Positions 8,755 through 17,821 of a DNA stretch of 64,000 nucleotides are shown in pieces. Position 1 is the stretch's first letter, and each line of letters starts with the position of its first letter. The notes below the pieces were generated by a model, which worked only from the letters and a program-made list of their open reading frames with translations, made no database searches and was not told the DNA's origin. The position numbers were made by a program, and so were the translations under genes. The stretch lies in contig JAVVVI010000004.1 in NCBI GenBank assembly GCA_036652735.1, positions 20,067-84,066 on the forward strand. The letters run 5' to 3'. This DNA comes from JAGOGN01 sp036652735 (lineage in GTDB: Bacteria > Bacillota > Clostridia > Lachnospirales > Lachnospiraceae).

Positions 8755-9687
8755 ATGATGCAGAATAATGAAACAATAGATCGTTCCTCGTTTGAACTGA
8801 TAGGTACGTTGGGGAACACAGGGGAAGTAATGGCAAGACCCAGAATCGGGTATTTTAAAGATGCGTGGCGTCGTTTCAAACAGAATAAAATTGCTGTTGT
8901 GGCACTGGGGTTATTGATCCTACTCATTGTAATGGTCATTATTGGACCAATGATTAGTGGATATGAATTTGAATCAGTTGACCGACTGGCGAGAAACCAG
9001 TCACCCAATGCAAAACACTGGTTTGGAACAGATCGATTAGGACGTGACCTTTTTTCAAGAGTATGGATTGGCGGCAGGGTATCAATTATTATAGGTATTG
9101 TTGGAGCACTTGTATCCTCTGTTATAGGATGTCTTTATGGGGGAATTGCTGCATATTTTGGTGGAAAAATAGATACGGTTATGATGCGAATTGTTGAAAT
9201 ACTCATTAGTATACCCTACTTAATTGTTGTGATTTTAATGTCAATTTGGCTGGACAGCAAGAGCCTGGGTACTTTGATTTTAGCAATGACCATAACCGGT
9301 TGGTGTGGTATGGCAAGAATGGTACGAGCACAGATGCTGCAAATTAAAAGTGAAGAGTATATTTTGGCGGCAAAGGCCATGGGCGTCAGTCCATGGAAGA
9401 TAGTCATTAAGCATATGATTCCCAACACAATTAGTGTTGTGATTGTATCCATTACTTTTGATGTGCCGGGCTATATTTTTTCAGAAGCATTTTTAAGTTA
9501 TATTGGGCTTGGAATTCAGTCTCCCGGTACAAGCTGGGGAGCACTGGCAAGTGCAGCACAGGCACAGTTTACACATTATCCGTATCAGCTTCTGTTCCCA
9601 GCACTGATGATTGCACTGACAATGCTTGCATTTACCTTAATGGGAGATGGATTAAGGGATGCATTAGATCCGAGATTAAGAAAGTAG
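8755..9687 (+). CDS. oppC: Oligopeptide ABC transporter, permease OppC
   Basis: The second permease of the peptide importer, about 310 residues. It has a cytoplasmic N-terminal stretch, then membrane segments, and the EAA loop EYILAAKAMGVSPWKIVIKH. The family marks HWFGTDRLGRDLFSRV and GTSWGALASAAQAQF are clear. Three clustered ATG codons (8749, 8755, 8758) could start it. The codon at 8755 is preferred because AAAGGA ends 5 bases before it; 8749 would overlap oppB by 4 bases. The three choices differ by at most three residues. Confidence 0.9.
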   Translation: MMQNNETIDRSSFELIGTLGNTGEVMARPRIGYFKDAWRRFKQNKIAVVALGLLILLIVMVIIGPMISGYEFESVDRLARNQSPNAKHWFGTDRLGRDLFSRVWIGGRVSIIIGIVGALVSSVIGCLYGGIAAYFGGKIDTVMMRIVEILISIPYLIVVILMSIWLDSKSLGTLILAMTITGWCGMARMVRAQMLQIKSEEYILAAKAMGVSPWKIVIKHMIPNTISVVIVSITFDVPGYIFSEAFLSYIGLGIQSPGTSWGALASAAQAQFTHYPYQLLFPALMIALTMLAFTLMGDGLRDALDPRLRK

Positions 9688-9694
9688 GTGTCGT

Positions 9695-10711
9695 ATGAAT
9701 AAGATTTTAGAAGTGAAGAACTTAAAAGTTTCGTTCAACACATATGCCGGAGAGGTAAGGGCAGTCCGTGGGGTGGATTTTGATTTAAAACCCGGTGAAA
9801 CACTTGCGTTTGTGGGTGAGTCCGGATGTGGAAAAACAGTAACAGCGAAAGCCGTGATGCGTCTTTTACGTGAATCCGTTGCAGAAATTAAAGAGGGATC
9901 TGAGATTACATTTGAGAACGAAGATGTGTTGAAAATGGATAAAAAGAGACTTCATGAGTATAGAGGGAATGACGTGAGTATGATCTTTCAGGACCCAATG
10001 AGTTCTCTAAATCCAACTATGACGTGTGGAAAACAGGTGATGGAAAGTTTGATTTTACACCGTGGAATAAAAAAAGATGAGGCAAGATTGGAAGCCTTAA
10101 AAATGTTTCAGTTGGTAAAAATTCCGGATGCAGAAAAACGTTTGAATTCTTATCCACATCAATTGTCCGGTGGAATGCGCCAAAGGGTTATGATTGCCAT
10201 TGCGTTGGCAAATAATCCGAGAATTCTAATTGCAGATGAGCCAACAACAGCGCTTGATGTGACAATTCAGTCTCAGATTATGGAACTTTTGTCGGAGTTA
10301 AAGACGGAGATGAATACGGCAATTATATTAGTTACCCATGATTTAGGGGTAGTGGCGAATTTTGCGGATCGGATTCAGGTAATGTATGCAGGGCAGATCG
10401 TGGAAAGGGGCACAGCAAAAGAGATCTTTTATAATCCCAAACATCCCTATACCTGGGCGCTGCTTAGTTCAGTTCCAAAACTTGCAAAAAACAACAAACA
10501 GGAGTTGTATGCACTAAAGGGAACCCCGCCAGATTTAATTCTTCCACTGGATTACTGCCCGTTTGCAGATCGCTGCCAGTATTGTATGAAAATATGCAGA
10601 GAAAAAATGCCGGAAGAAAGCTTGGTTACAGATTCTCATAAAATATCCTGTTGGCTGATGCATGCATCGGCTCCGAAAGTGGAACCTTTATATGTAAGGG
10701 AGGAAGAATAA
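9695..10711 (+). CDS. oppD: Oligopeptide ABC transporter, ATP-binding protein OppD
   Basis: A 338-residue ATPase. Walker A is GESGCGKT at residues 41-48, the signature is LSGGMRQRV and Walker B is ILIADEPTTALD. The C-terminal oligopeptide_HPY extension has closely spaced cysteines (DYCPFADRCQYCMKIC), as in OppD/DppD proteins. It powers peptide uptake with OppF. The next gene starts on the base after its stop codon, which indicates tight co-translation. Confidence 0.93.
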   Translation: MNKILEVKNLKVSFNTYAGEVRAVRGVDFDLKPGETLAFVGESGCGKTVTAKAVMRLLRESVAEIKEGSEITFENEDVLKMDKKRLHEYRGNDVSMIFQDPMSSLNPTMTCGKQVMESLILHRGIKKDEARLEALKMFQLVKIPDAEKRLNSYPHQLSGGMRQRVMIAIALANNPRILIADEPTTALDVTIQSQIMELLSELKTEMNTAIILVTHDLGVVANFADRIQVMYAGQIVERGTAKEIFYNPKHPYTWALLSSVPKLAKNNKQELYALKGTPPDLILPLDYCPFADRCQYCMKICREKMPEESLVTDSHKISCWLMHASAPKVEPLYVREEE

Positions 10712-11677
10712 ATGTCAGACAATATATTAGAGGTGACTGATTTATGCAGATACTTTAAGGCCGGAAAAAAAGCAGTCTTAAAGGCAGTGGATGGAGTCAG
10801 TTTCTCAATTAAACGGGGGGAAACGTTAGGGCTTGTTGGAGAATCCGGCTGCGGCAAAACAACTTGTGGACGTACGATTTTAAAACTATATGAGGCAACC
10901 CGTGGAACTGTAGCCTATGATGGAAGGGATATCAGCACCTTAAATCATGGGGAACTTCTTGCATTTAAAAAACAGGCACAAATGATTTTTCAAGATCCTT
11001 ATTCATCCTTGAATCCCAGAATGACCATCTACGAAATTATTGCGGAAGGATTGACGGTACATTTTAAGTTGACAAAGAAAGAACGCAGTGAGAAGGTAAA
11101 TGAAATTCTTGAAGCGGTAGGATTAACGGAGAGCTTTGGAAATCGTTTTGCCCATGAGCTGTCCGGTGGGCAGCGTCAGAGAATTGGAATTGCCAGAGCC
11201 TTAATTGTAGATCCGGAATTTATTGTATGTGATGAGCCAATATCTGCCTTAGACGTATCTATACAGGCACAGATTGTAAATTTACTGATTCAGCTTCAGC
11301 GTGACCGCAATTTAACCTATCTTTTTATCTCACATGATTTGTCTATGGTACGCCATATTTCAGATCGAATTGGAGTGATGTATTTGGGAAGTTTGGTGGA
11401 ATTAACCACCAGCGAGGTATTATTTGAACATACGCTTCACCCTTATACCCAGGTATTATTATCTGCAATTCCGGATGCAGAACCGGACCCGGAAAAACAA
11501 AGAAAACGTCTCAAAATTGAAGGAGAAGTACCAAGTCCAGTTAACCAGCCCGTAGGATGTAAATTCTGCACCAGATGTAATTATGTAACAGACATTTGTA
11601 GGGAGCAGCGTCCGGAATTGCGGGAAATGGAACCGGGACATTTTGTTGCCTGTCATCAGTGTGAAAAATTCATGTAA
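10712..11677 (+). CDS. oppF: Oligopeptide ABC transporter, ATP-binding protein OppF
   Basis: A 321-residue ATPase, partner of OppD. Walker A is GESGCGKT at residues 43-50, the signature is LSGGQRQRIG and Walker B is FIVCDEPISALD. The C-terminal HPY extension carries CKFCTRCNYVTDIC. This is the last gene of the oppABCDF set. Directly after its stop the sequence joins the remains of a beta-lactamase-family gene that has lost its 5' end, so the far side of this operon has been rearranged. Confidence 0.93.
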   Translation: MSDNILEVTDLCRYFKAGKKAVLKAVDGVSFSIKRGETLGLVGESGCGKTTCGRTILKLYEATRGTVAYDGRDISTLNHGELLAFKKQAQMIFQDPYSSLNPRMTIYEIIAEGLTVHFKLTKKERSEKVNEILEAVGLTESFGNRFAHELSGGQRQRIGIARALIVDPEFIVCDEPISALDVSIQAQIVNLLIQLQRDRNLTYLFISHDLSMVRHISDRIGVMYLGSLVELTTSEVLFEHTLHPYTQVLLSAIPDAEPDPEKQRKRLKIEGEVPSPVNQPVGCKFCTRCNYVTDICREQRPELREMEPGHFVACHQCEKFM

Positions 11678-12230
11678 AAATAAGGGATTAGGAAAATGAA
11701 TATAAAGGTGCAGTTATGACCTTGGAGCAGCTTGCAACGCATACATCCGGATTACCCAGAATGCCCAGAAACTGGTGCTGGGGACCCAACCCATATAAAA
11801 ATTATACAAGGGATAAATTAAAGGAATTTATGCAGGAAAACATTCTTAGCAGAAAACCCGGTTCCGTTTACGAATACTCGAACTTGTCCTTTGGTCTATT
11901 AGGATGTATATTAGAAGATATAGAGAAAACGCCATATGCACAACTGGTGCAGAGTCGAATTTGCGAACCCCTTGATATGAAAAACACGGTAATGGTGTTA
12001 AGTCCGGATCAAAAAAAATGAAAGCAAAGCCCTATTCAACAAAAGATACAAAGGGGTATGAATGGGATTTTGATGCACTTTCAGCTTGTGCCGGTCTAAA
12101 AAGCAATACCAGAGACCTAGCCAGATATGTAGCAGCAAATATGGAACAAATTCCATTAAGCAAAGAATTAACGGAAGCTTTTTCCATGGCACACAAGGTT
12201 CATTTTAAAGGCGATCCAACACTTGGCTTG

Positions 12231-12440
12231 GCATTTAGCAAGGAGTATGGAGTGGGTGTAGCGGTTCTCTGTAATAGTGCAGATGNNNNNNNNNNNNNNN
12301 NNNNNNNNNNNNNNNNNNNNNNNNNNNNNNNNNNNNNNNNNNNNNNNNNNNNNNNNNNNNNNNNNNNNNNNNNNNNNNNNNNNNNGCATTTAGCAAGGAG
12401 TATGGAGTGGGTGTAGCGGTTCTCTGTAATAGTGCAGATG
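12231..12440 (+). repeat. Exact 55-base duplication flanking the N gap
   Basis: Bases 12231-12285 and 12386-12440 are identical over 55 positions. The left copy ends exactly at the gap edge and the right copy begins exactly at the other edge. This is the pattern left when two contigs that overlap by one k-mer are scaffolded without merging. It is not a biological repeat in my reading. Confidence 0.9.
12286..12385. other. Assembly gap, 100 N (nominal length)
   Basis: Exactly 100 unknown bases, a conventional placeholder length. With the duplicated flanks, the true distance is probably negative (an overlap of 55), so 155 bases could be removed to restore the chromosome. Confidence 0.95.
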
Positions 12441-12507
12441 GTGTGATAGGACTTGGCACATCATTGATGAGTCAGTTAATGAAGGAAAACAAATAATGGA
12501 GGTAGCC

Positions 12508-13887
12508 ATGTTAACAAAGGAAGTAACTCAGAAAATATTGGAAACGGCAATTGCCTGTGGAGGAGATTTTGCAGAAGTATTTGTGGAAGACAAATATAAC
12601 ACAACAATTATTAAGAATAATCAAGAAGTAGAGGATGGAAGTGTGGCCAGAGATTATGGGGTGGGCATTCGTGTATTCTGTGGAACAAAATATGTCTATA
12701 CCTATAGCAGTAATGATTCTGAGGAAAATTTATTGCAAATTACAAAAGAGGTCTGTCAGGTATTTCAGAAAAATAACAAATCAGTATGTACGACGCTTTC
12801 TCCTTTGGAAACAGCACCCATTCTATCGGAAAAGCAATTTTCAGAGATACCCTACAAACAAAAGCTGGAAGTGATGGATCAGGTGGTTGCAGCAGGAAGA
12901 AACTATGATCGTGCAGTTAAACGTATGTGGATTAAATACCTGGATCAGGAACAGCATATTATTGTGGCGAATTCAGAAGGATTGTATAAGGAAGATAATC
13001 GTAATAAAACAAGAATGCTGATATCTTCTTATGCAGAGAAGGACGGAGATACCCAGAGTGGCTACGTAGGACCGGGCGCAATGAAAGGGTTTGAATTTTA
13101 TCAGGAGATCGATTTAGATGCTTATGGAAGAGAAGCAGCGAAAGGTGCCTGTGCAATGGCAGGAGCAGATTATTGCACTGCGGGACAGATGAGTGTAGTT
13201 GTAGAGAATGGGTTTGGTGGGCTGATGTTTCATGAAGCCTGCGGACACAGCTTAGAGGCAAGCAGTGTTGCAAAAGGGAATTCGGAATTCTCAAACAGGC
13301 TTGGGCAATTGGTTGCTTCGGAGGTTGTAACGTTAGTGGATGATGGAAGTATTCCAAAGGCATGGGGTTCACTTGGCATAGATGATGAAGGAAATAAAAC
13401 CCGAAAAAATGTGCTTATAGAAAATGGAGTATTAAAGGGCTATATGATTGATCGTCTGAATGCAAGAATAATGCAAATGGAACCAACCGGATCAGGAAGA
13501 AGGGAATCCTATAAATATGCGCCGACATCCAGAATGACCAACACGTATATTGCCCCTGGCAAACATACCCGAGAGGAAATTTTTGCAGCAACAAATCAGG
13601 GATTATTTGTAAAATCCATTAGTGCAGGAAGTGTAAATCCCGTTACCGGAGATTTTAATTTTGCGGTAGCAGAAGCATATGAAATTAAAAATGGAAAAAT
13701 AGGAAAACCGGTGAAGGGAGCAACCTTAATCGGAAAAGGCGGAGAGGTCTTGCAACGTGTGGATATGGTAGGAGATAACTTAAGCATTGGACAGGGGTAT
13801 TGTTATGCAGGAAGCGGAGCTCTTTACATTGGAGCAGGACAGCCCACGGTCCGCATTTCAAATATGACAGTAGGAGGTATAAAATAA
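12508..13887 (+). CDS. tldD: TldD-family metalloprotease
   Basis: A 459-residue zinc metallopeptidase subunit. The zinc motif HEACGH gives His242, Glu243 and His247, and a conserved cysteine near the C-terminus (Cys432, in GYCYAGSGAL) matches the third ligand known in TldD. TldD acts with TldE as a cytoplasmic dimer that threads and cuts unfolded peptides; in enterobacteria it matures or degrades peptides such as microcin B17 and CcdA. The start at 12508 is preferred over 12496 because GGAGG lies 5 bases before it. Its stop overlaps the tldE start as TAATG. Its place after a peptide importer suggests a role in peptide breakdown or processing. Confidence 0.92.
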   Translation: MLTKEVTQKILETAIACGGDFAEVFVEDKYNTTIIKNNQEVEDGSVARDYGVGIRVFCGTKYVYTYSSNDSEENLLQITKEVCQVFQKNNKSVCTTLSPLETAPILSEKQFSEIPYKQKLEVMDQVVAAGRNYDRAVKRMWIKYLDQEQHIIVANSEGLYKEDNRNKTRMLISSYAEKDGDTQSGYVGPGAMKGFEFYQEIDLDAYGREAAKGACAMAGADYCTAGQMSVVVENGFGGLMFHEACGHSLEASSVAKGNSEFSNRLGQLVASEVVTLVDDGSIPKAWGSLGIDDEGNKTRKNVLIENGVLKGYMIDRLNARIMQMEPTGSGRRESYKYAPTSRMTNTYIAPGKHTREEIFAATNQGLFVKSISAGSVNPVTGDFNFAVAEAYEIKNGKIGKPVKGATLIGKGGEVLQRVDMVGDNLSIGQGYCYAGSGALYIGAGQPTVRISNMTVGGIK

Positions 13888-15218
13888 TGCTGAATCATCA
13901 ATTAAAAACCAATATTTTTTCCTTGTGTAAAGCAGAGGGCATTGAACAGGCAGAACTTTATTATAGAAGGACAACGTCTGTAAAGGTTAATATTGAGAAC
14001 GAAGAGGTAGACACCTGTAAGCAGTCAGATGAAGAGGGACTTAACATCAGCGGTAATTATCAGGGACAGTATGCAGCAACCTACATTGAAAAGCTGGATG
14101 AAGCGTCTGCAAAAGCGGCAATTACATATTTGAAAGAGGCAGCACAGGGAAATCAGAAACCCATAAGGAACAGCCATTTGGCGAAGGTTAATGAAACGCA
14201 TTCGAAGGTGGAAGAGAAACAGCCTTTGAATGAGATTATTAAGGAATTAATTGCTGCTCAGGGAAAGATAAAAGATATGGATGCCCGTATTGATTCTGTA
14301 ACAGAGACTTCGTATATACAAACAACGGTGGAAATTCAACTGTATGATGAGAAGGAAGGCTGTTTAAAAGATACCTATGAGTATTGCAAAGGCAGTGTTG
14401 GTGTTGTTGTAGAAGAAGATGGAATCAGACAAAATGCATCTGCATGGGAATTGTCCGGTAAGTTTGAGAAAATCGATTATCTAGCACTTGGGAAAAAAGC
14501 GGTTACGGATGCCACTGCCTTACTGAAAGCGGCACCAATTTACAGTGGAACTTATCCGGTAATTTTGCAGAATAATGTTGCAGCAAACCTGATTTCTTAC
14601 ATTCTTCCAATCTTTTTTCAGGATACACTGGAAAAGGGGACAGGAAAATATGCAGGAAAAATTGGAACAAAGGTGGCGACAGAAAAGTTTACCTTGGTAG
14701 AGGACCCACAACTTCCTTCCGGTGGAGTAAAACGAAGCTTTGATGATGAGGGGACTGCAACCAATAAAAAATACATCATTCAAAATGGAATCTTAAAAAA
14801 TATAGTAAATCGTTCTGCAAACAAAGAAGCTACACTTCTGACCGGGAATGGATTCCGTGAATCTTACAAGACCAATGTGGGTACGGGTGTAACAAATTGC
14901 TACGTTGAAAAAGGAACACGAACTACAGAAACTATATTGAAAGATTTAACAGAATGCGTTATTATTACAGATGCAGATGGTTTATTTGCCGGCATAAATG
15001 TGAATACCGGAGATTTTTCTTTGATCTCTTCCGGTTATTATCGCAAAAAAGGTCAGGCAGACCGTCCGGTCAAACAAATTACAATTGGTGGTAATTTTTA
15101 TCAGCTGTTCCAGGAAATTCAGGAACTATCACAGGATACGGCAGCGTCAGAGTCGGAGGAGCAGTATGTGGAATCTCCATCAATCTATTTGAAGCAGTTA
15201 ATGATTGGCGGTTTATAG
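13887..15218 (+). CDS. tldE: TldE/PmbA-family protein, partner of TldD
   Basis: A 443-residue PmbA/TldE homologue. It shares the TldD fold and conserved tracts (LPSGGVKRSFDDEGTATNKK, GVTNCYV, VNTGDFS) but lacks an HExxxH motif, as expected for the non-catalytic subunit that completes the TldDE dimer. The start at 13887 is set by AGGAGG at 13872-13877 and overlaps the tldD stop by one base, so the pair should be made together. It is followed 20 bases later by a transglutaminase-like gene. Confidence 0.92.
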   Translation: MLNHQLKTNIFSLCKAEGIEQAELYYRRTTSVKVNIENEEVDTCKQSDEEGLNISGNYQGQYAATYIEKLDEASAKAAITYLKEAAQGNQKPIRNSHLAKVNETHSKVEEKQPLNEIIKELIAAQGKIKDMDARIDSVTETSYIQTTVEIQLYDEKEGCLKDTYEYCKGSVGVVVEEDGIRQNASAWELSGKFEKIDYLALGKKAVTDATALLKAAPIYSGTYPVILQNNVAANLISYILPIFFQDTLEKGTGKYAGKIGTKVATEKFTLVEDPQLPSGGVKRSFDDEGTATNKKYIIQNGILKNIVNRSANKEATLLTGNGFRESYKTNVGTGVTNCYVEKGTRTTETILKDLTECVIITDADGLFAGINVNTGDFSLISSGYYRKKGQADRPVKQITIGGNFYQLFQEIQELSQDTAASESEEQYVESPSIYLKQLMIGGL

Positions 15219-15238
15219 AACCAAATAGGAAAAAGAAA

Positions 15239-17821
15239 ATGGAGAATGGAATGCTTTCAAACCAATTAGTAAACTATGCAAATGAGAACTATCAAAAACG
15301 CAGGCAATTATTCGGAGTGTTAGGCAGGGAACTTGATGAGAAAATTCAGGAATGTACCTGCGACGAAGGGGTTTTATTACGCTTTTTGTATGGAACGATG
15401 CCACTACAGGATGCAGGAGAGTATGATTTTTCCATTTTCTTAAGTTATGTGAGACATGGATTATATTTAAGAGAAGAAATGAACTGGTGCAGAGAGCTTC
15501 CGGAAGATTTGTTTGTTCAATATGTATTATATTATCGAATTAATTCAGAAGCAATTACAGATTGCCGAACCTGTTTTTATAAAGAGCTTGCCCCACTGGT
15601 AAAAGGAAAGAACGTAGAAGAGGCAGTCATTGCCATTAACTACTGGTGTGCAGAACATGCCACATATCAGGCAAGCGATAATCGAACCTGTGCACCAATC
15701 ACGGTGTATCAATCAGGAAGTGGAAGGTGCGGAGAGGAATCGACGTTTGCAATAAGTGCATTGCGAAGTGTGGGAATTCCTGCCAGACAGGTGTACACTC
15801 CAAGCTGGGCTCATTGTGATGATAATCATGCATGGGTAGAAGTATATATGGAACAGGAATGGAGATTTTTGGGAGCCTGTGAACCGGAAGAGGTATTAAA
15901 TAAAGGATGGTTTTTAAATGCAGCATCACGAGCCTTGTTGATTCACAGCAGGGCTTTTAGTGATTTCTTTTTCCAGAATAGGGAAGAATTGATTGGAAGA
16001 AAAGAAGGTGTCTTTTTTTACAACAGTACAGCGACGTATGCAAAAACAGCACTGGTGACCATACGAGTCATGGGTTTGGACGGCTGTCCACAAGCCGGTG
16101 CAGAGGTTGTTCTGGAGGTTCCCAATATGGCGGAGTATGGCGAGTTGGCAACGCTTATCACAGATGCCAAGGGAGAGGTACAAATTCGTCTTGGAATCGG
16201 TGATATTCATATAAGAGCTTACTACAATGAGTGCATTGCACAGTGTGTTTCAATGGTTCAGGAAAAAGAACCCATTCAGCTCACACTCTTAAAGGAAGAA
16301 GGCTATTGGGAAGCGGAAAAAGAAATCTGGACCAATTGGGAAGTGAGAGCACCACTGGATGGTGGGGTACAGCCACCCAAGGAAAGTAGCGAACAGAAGA
16401 AAGCGAATCGGGAGAAACTAAATGAGGCGGCAGATATTAGAACGAGGCGTCTCTTAGAAGCTTCTGATGTTCCAGCTAACGGTAAATGTAATGATGCAGA
16501 AGATCTTTTGAAAAAAGCAGGCGGTAATGTTCAGGAAATCAATCAGTTTCTTGCTGCCGACGATAGTCCACAGCGAACACAACTGCTTTATAGTTTGAGT
16601 GAAAAAGATTTAAAGGATGCGTCCGCACATATTTTAGAAGACCACTTATCAGCAGTTCAACAGCGAGGAAACTTAGAAGAAACCATCTATATACCATATT
16701 TGCTTTGTCCAAGAATTGAATATGAAGAATTAAGTCCTTATAGAAGCTTTATTCAGTCCTTTTTTTCCGAACAGCAAAAAGAGCTGTTTCGAAATCACCC
16801 TCAGGAGATCTGGAACTATATCACAGAGAACATTTCTTATGATCCGTCACAGGAATACAGTACCCTTCGCAGCATACCCCAAGCTGTCCTACAATTAAAA
16901 CAGGGAAGTTTAATAAGCAGAAGAATTTTGTTTGTGGCAATATGCAGAACATTGGGAATTCCTGCCCGTATTCATACTCAGATGCACTGGGTACAGTATT
17001 ACCAACAGAATACAGTTGTCGATGTGGAGGAAGAGGCCTTAGGTGCAACAGGGGAACTTGTATTGTGTATAGAAGGAAAAAATGAGTGGACGTATCATCA
17101 GAATTATACCATTGGAAGATGGACAGAACATCATTTTGAGACCATTGACCAATTGGAACCAAACTGGATACAAGGCAGTGCCGGCATATTCTTAAACCCC
17201 GGGAAGTACCGTATTTTAACCGCGGTGCGTATGCCAAATGGGAACCAGCAGCTGGGATCCTACTGTTTTCAGATTCACTCTGGTGAGTGCAGGAAGGTGG
17301 AACTTTTCGACCCTAAAGTAAATCCGGAGGATCTGCTTGTGAAGAACAAGCTTTTGCCCATGACTTTTTCAGAGGTCTTTTGTGAGAAAGAAGTTCAATT
17401 ATCTCAGGTATTAGAGAATCGTATGAGTCTGTTAATATTTCTAGAGGAGGGAAAGGAACCAACAGAGCATGTCCTGAATGAATTATTACAGGTGGGAGAT
17501 AAGATGAAAGACACGGATATTTTAATTTTATTTGTGATACAAAGGATAGAGGCATTAAAGGATGCTAAGATCGAACAGGTAATTAATAAAATTCCACAGA
17601 TTCGCGTCTTTCTGGATGCAGAATTTTCAAATTTGGAGCCACTGGCAAGGAGAATGTATGTGGACCCGGAAAAACTGCCTCTTATGGTTTTAATACAAAA
17701 AGAAATGACAGGAATATATGGATGCAGCGGCTATAATGTGGGGAGTGTAGATTTGGCATTACAGATTGCACGTATGATGAAGGAGGACGAAGATGATTAC
17801 AGTAGTTACAGAAAAAAATAA
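15239..17821 (+). CDS. Transglutaminase-like protein with degenerate second domain and redoxin-like C-terminus
   Basis: An 860-residue protein without signal peptide, so probably cytoplasmic. Residues of about 130-230 form a transglutaminase/papain-like core with Cys164 (GRCGEES), His197 (DDNHAWVEV) and an acidic residue at Glu215. A carboxypeptidase-regulatory/Ig-like segment follows (about 270-340). A second transglutaminase-like stretch (about 530-620) keeps the helix ending in GIPARIHTQMHW, but the catalytic Cys and the NHAW histidine are gone. The last 140 residues resemble a thioredoxin/peroxiredoxin fold without a CxxC pair. Position between tldE and an aminopeptidase suggests peptide hydrolysis rather than cross-linking. 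ATG at 15251 is an alternative start. Confidence 0.75.
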   Translation: MENGMLSNQLVNYANENYQKRRQLFGVLGRELDEKIQECTCDEGVLLRFLYGTMPLQDAGEYDFSIFLSYVRHGLYLREEMNWCRELPEDLFVQYVLYYRINSEAITDCRTCFYKELAPLVKGKNVEEAVIAINYWCAEHATYQASDNRTCAPITVYQSGSGRCGEESTFAISALRSVGIPARQVYTPSWAHCDDNHAWVEVYMEQEWRFLGACEPEEVLNKGWFLNAASRALLIHSRAFSDFFFQNREELIGRKEGVFFYNSTATYAKTALVTIRVMGLDGCPQAGAEVVLEVPNMAEYGELATLITDAKGEVQIRLGIGDIHIRAYYNECIAQCVSMVQEKEPIQLTLLKEEGYWEAEKEIWTNWEVRAPLDGGVQPPKESSEQKKANREKLNEAADIRTRRLLEASDVPANGKCNDAEDLLKKAGGNVQEINQFLAADDSPQRTQLLYSLSEKDLKDASAHILEDHLSAVQQRGNLEETIYIPYLLCPRIEYEELSPYRSFIQSFFSEQQKELFRNHPQEIWNYITENISYDPSQEYSTLRSIPQAVLQLKQGSLISRRILFVAICRTLGIPARIHTQMHWVQYYQQNTVVDVEEEALGATGELVLCIEGKNEWTYHQNYTIGRWTEHHFETIDQLEPNWIQGSAGIFLNPGKYRILTAVRMPNGNQQLGSYCFQIHSGECRKVELFDPKVNPEDLLVKNKLLPMTFSEVFCEKEVQLSQVLENRMSLLIFLEEGKEPTEHVLNELLQVGDKMKDTDILILFVIQRIEALKDAKIEQVINKIPQIRVFLDAEFSNLEPLARRMYVDPEKLPLMVLIQKEMTGIYGCSGYNVGSVDLALQIARMMKEDEDDYSSYRKK

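Larger units (their letters stand above)
11692..12496 (+). pseudogene. Broken beta-lactamase-family serine hydrolase (5'-truncated, frameshifted, with assembly gap)
   Basis: The reading frame resembles the middle and end of a class C beta-lactamase or D-aminopeptidase-like hydrolase: LEQLATHTSGLPR, then the YxN motif in YEYSNLSFGLLG, then FDALSACAGLKSNTRDLARYV. The N-terminal region with the catalytic SxxK motif is absent. Homologous reading (ENEYKGAV) can be followed back only to a TAG at 11689. The frame also breaks at a run of eight A (12011-12018), where one extra A would join the two halves. A 100-N gap follows. If the duplicated 55 bases around the gap are merged, the frame runs on to a natural end, GVIGLGTSLMSQLMKENK, at 12496. 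The truncation makes this a pseudogene even if the frameshift is a base-calling error. Confidence 0.75.

Noticed and set aside
12386..12416. Translation HLARSMEWV after the gap as a protein end.
   Set aside because: It depends on the nominal 100-N length holding frame. In the other frame the same bases encode the expected AFSKEYGVGVAVL tract.
12231..12440. The 55-base direct repeat as a target duplication of an insertion element or as a tandem repeat in the gene.
   Set aside because: Both copies abut the N run exactly and the length is far above any target-site duplication. An assembly overlap explains it better.
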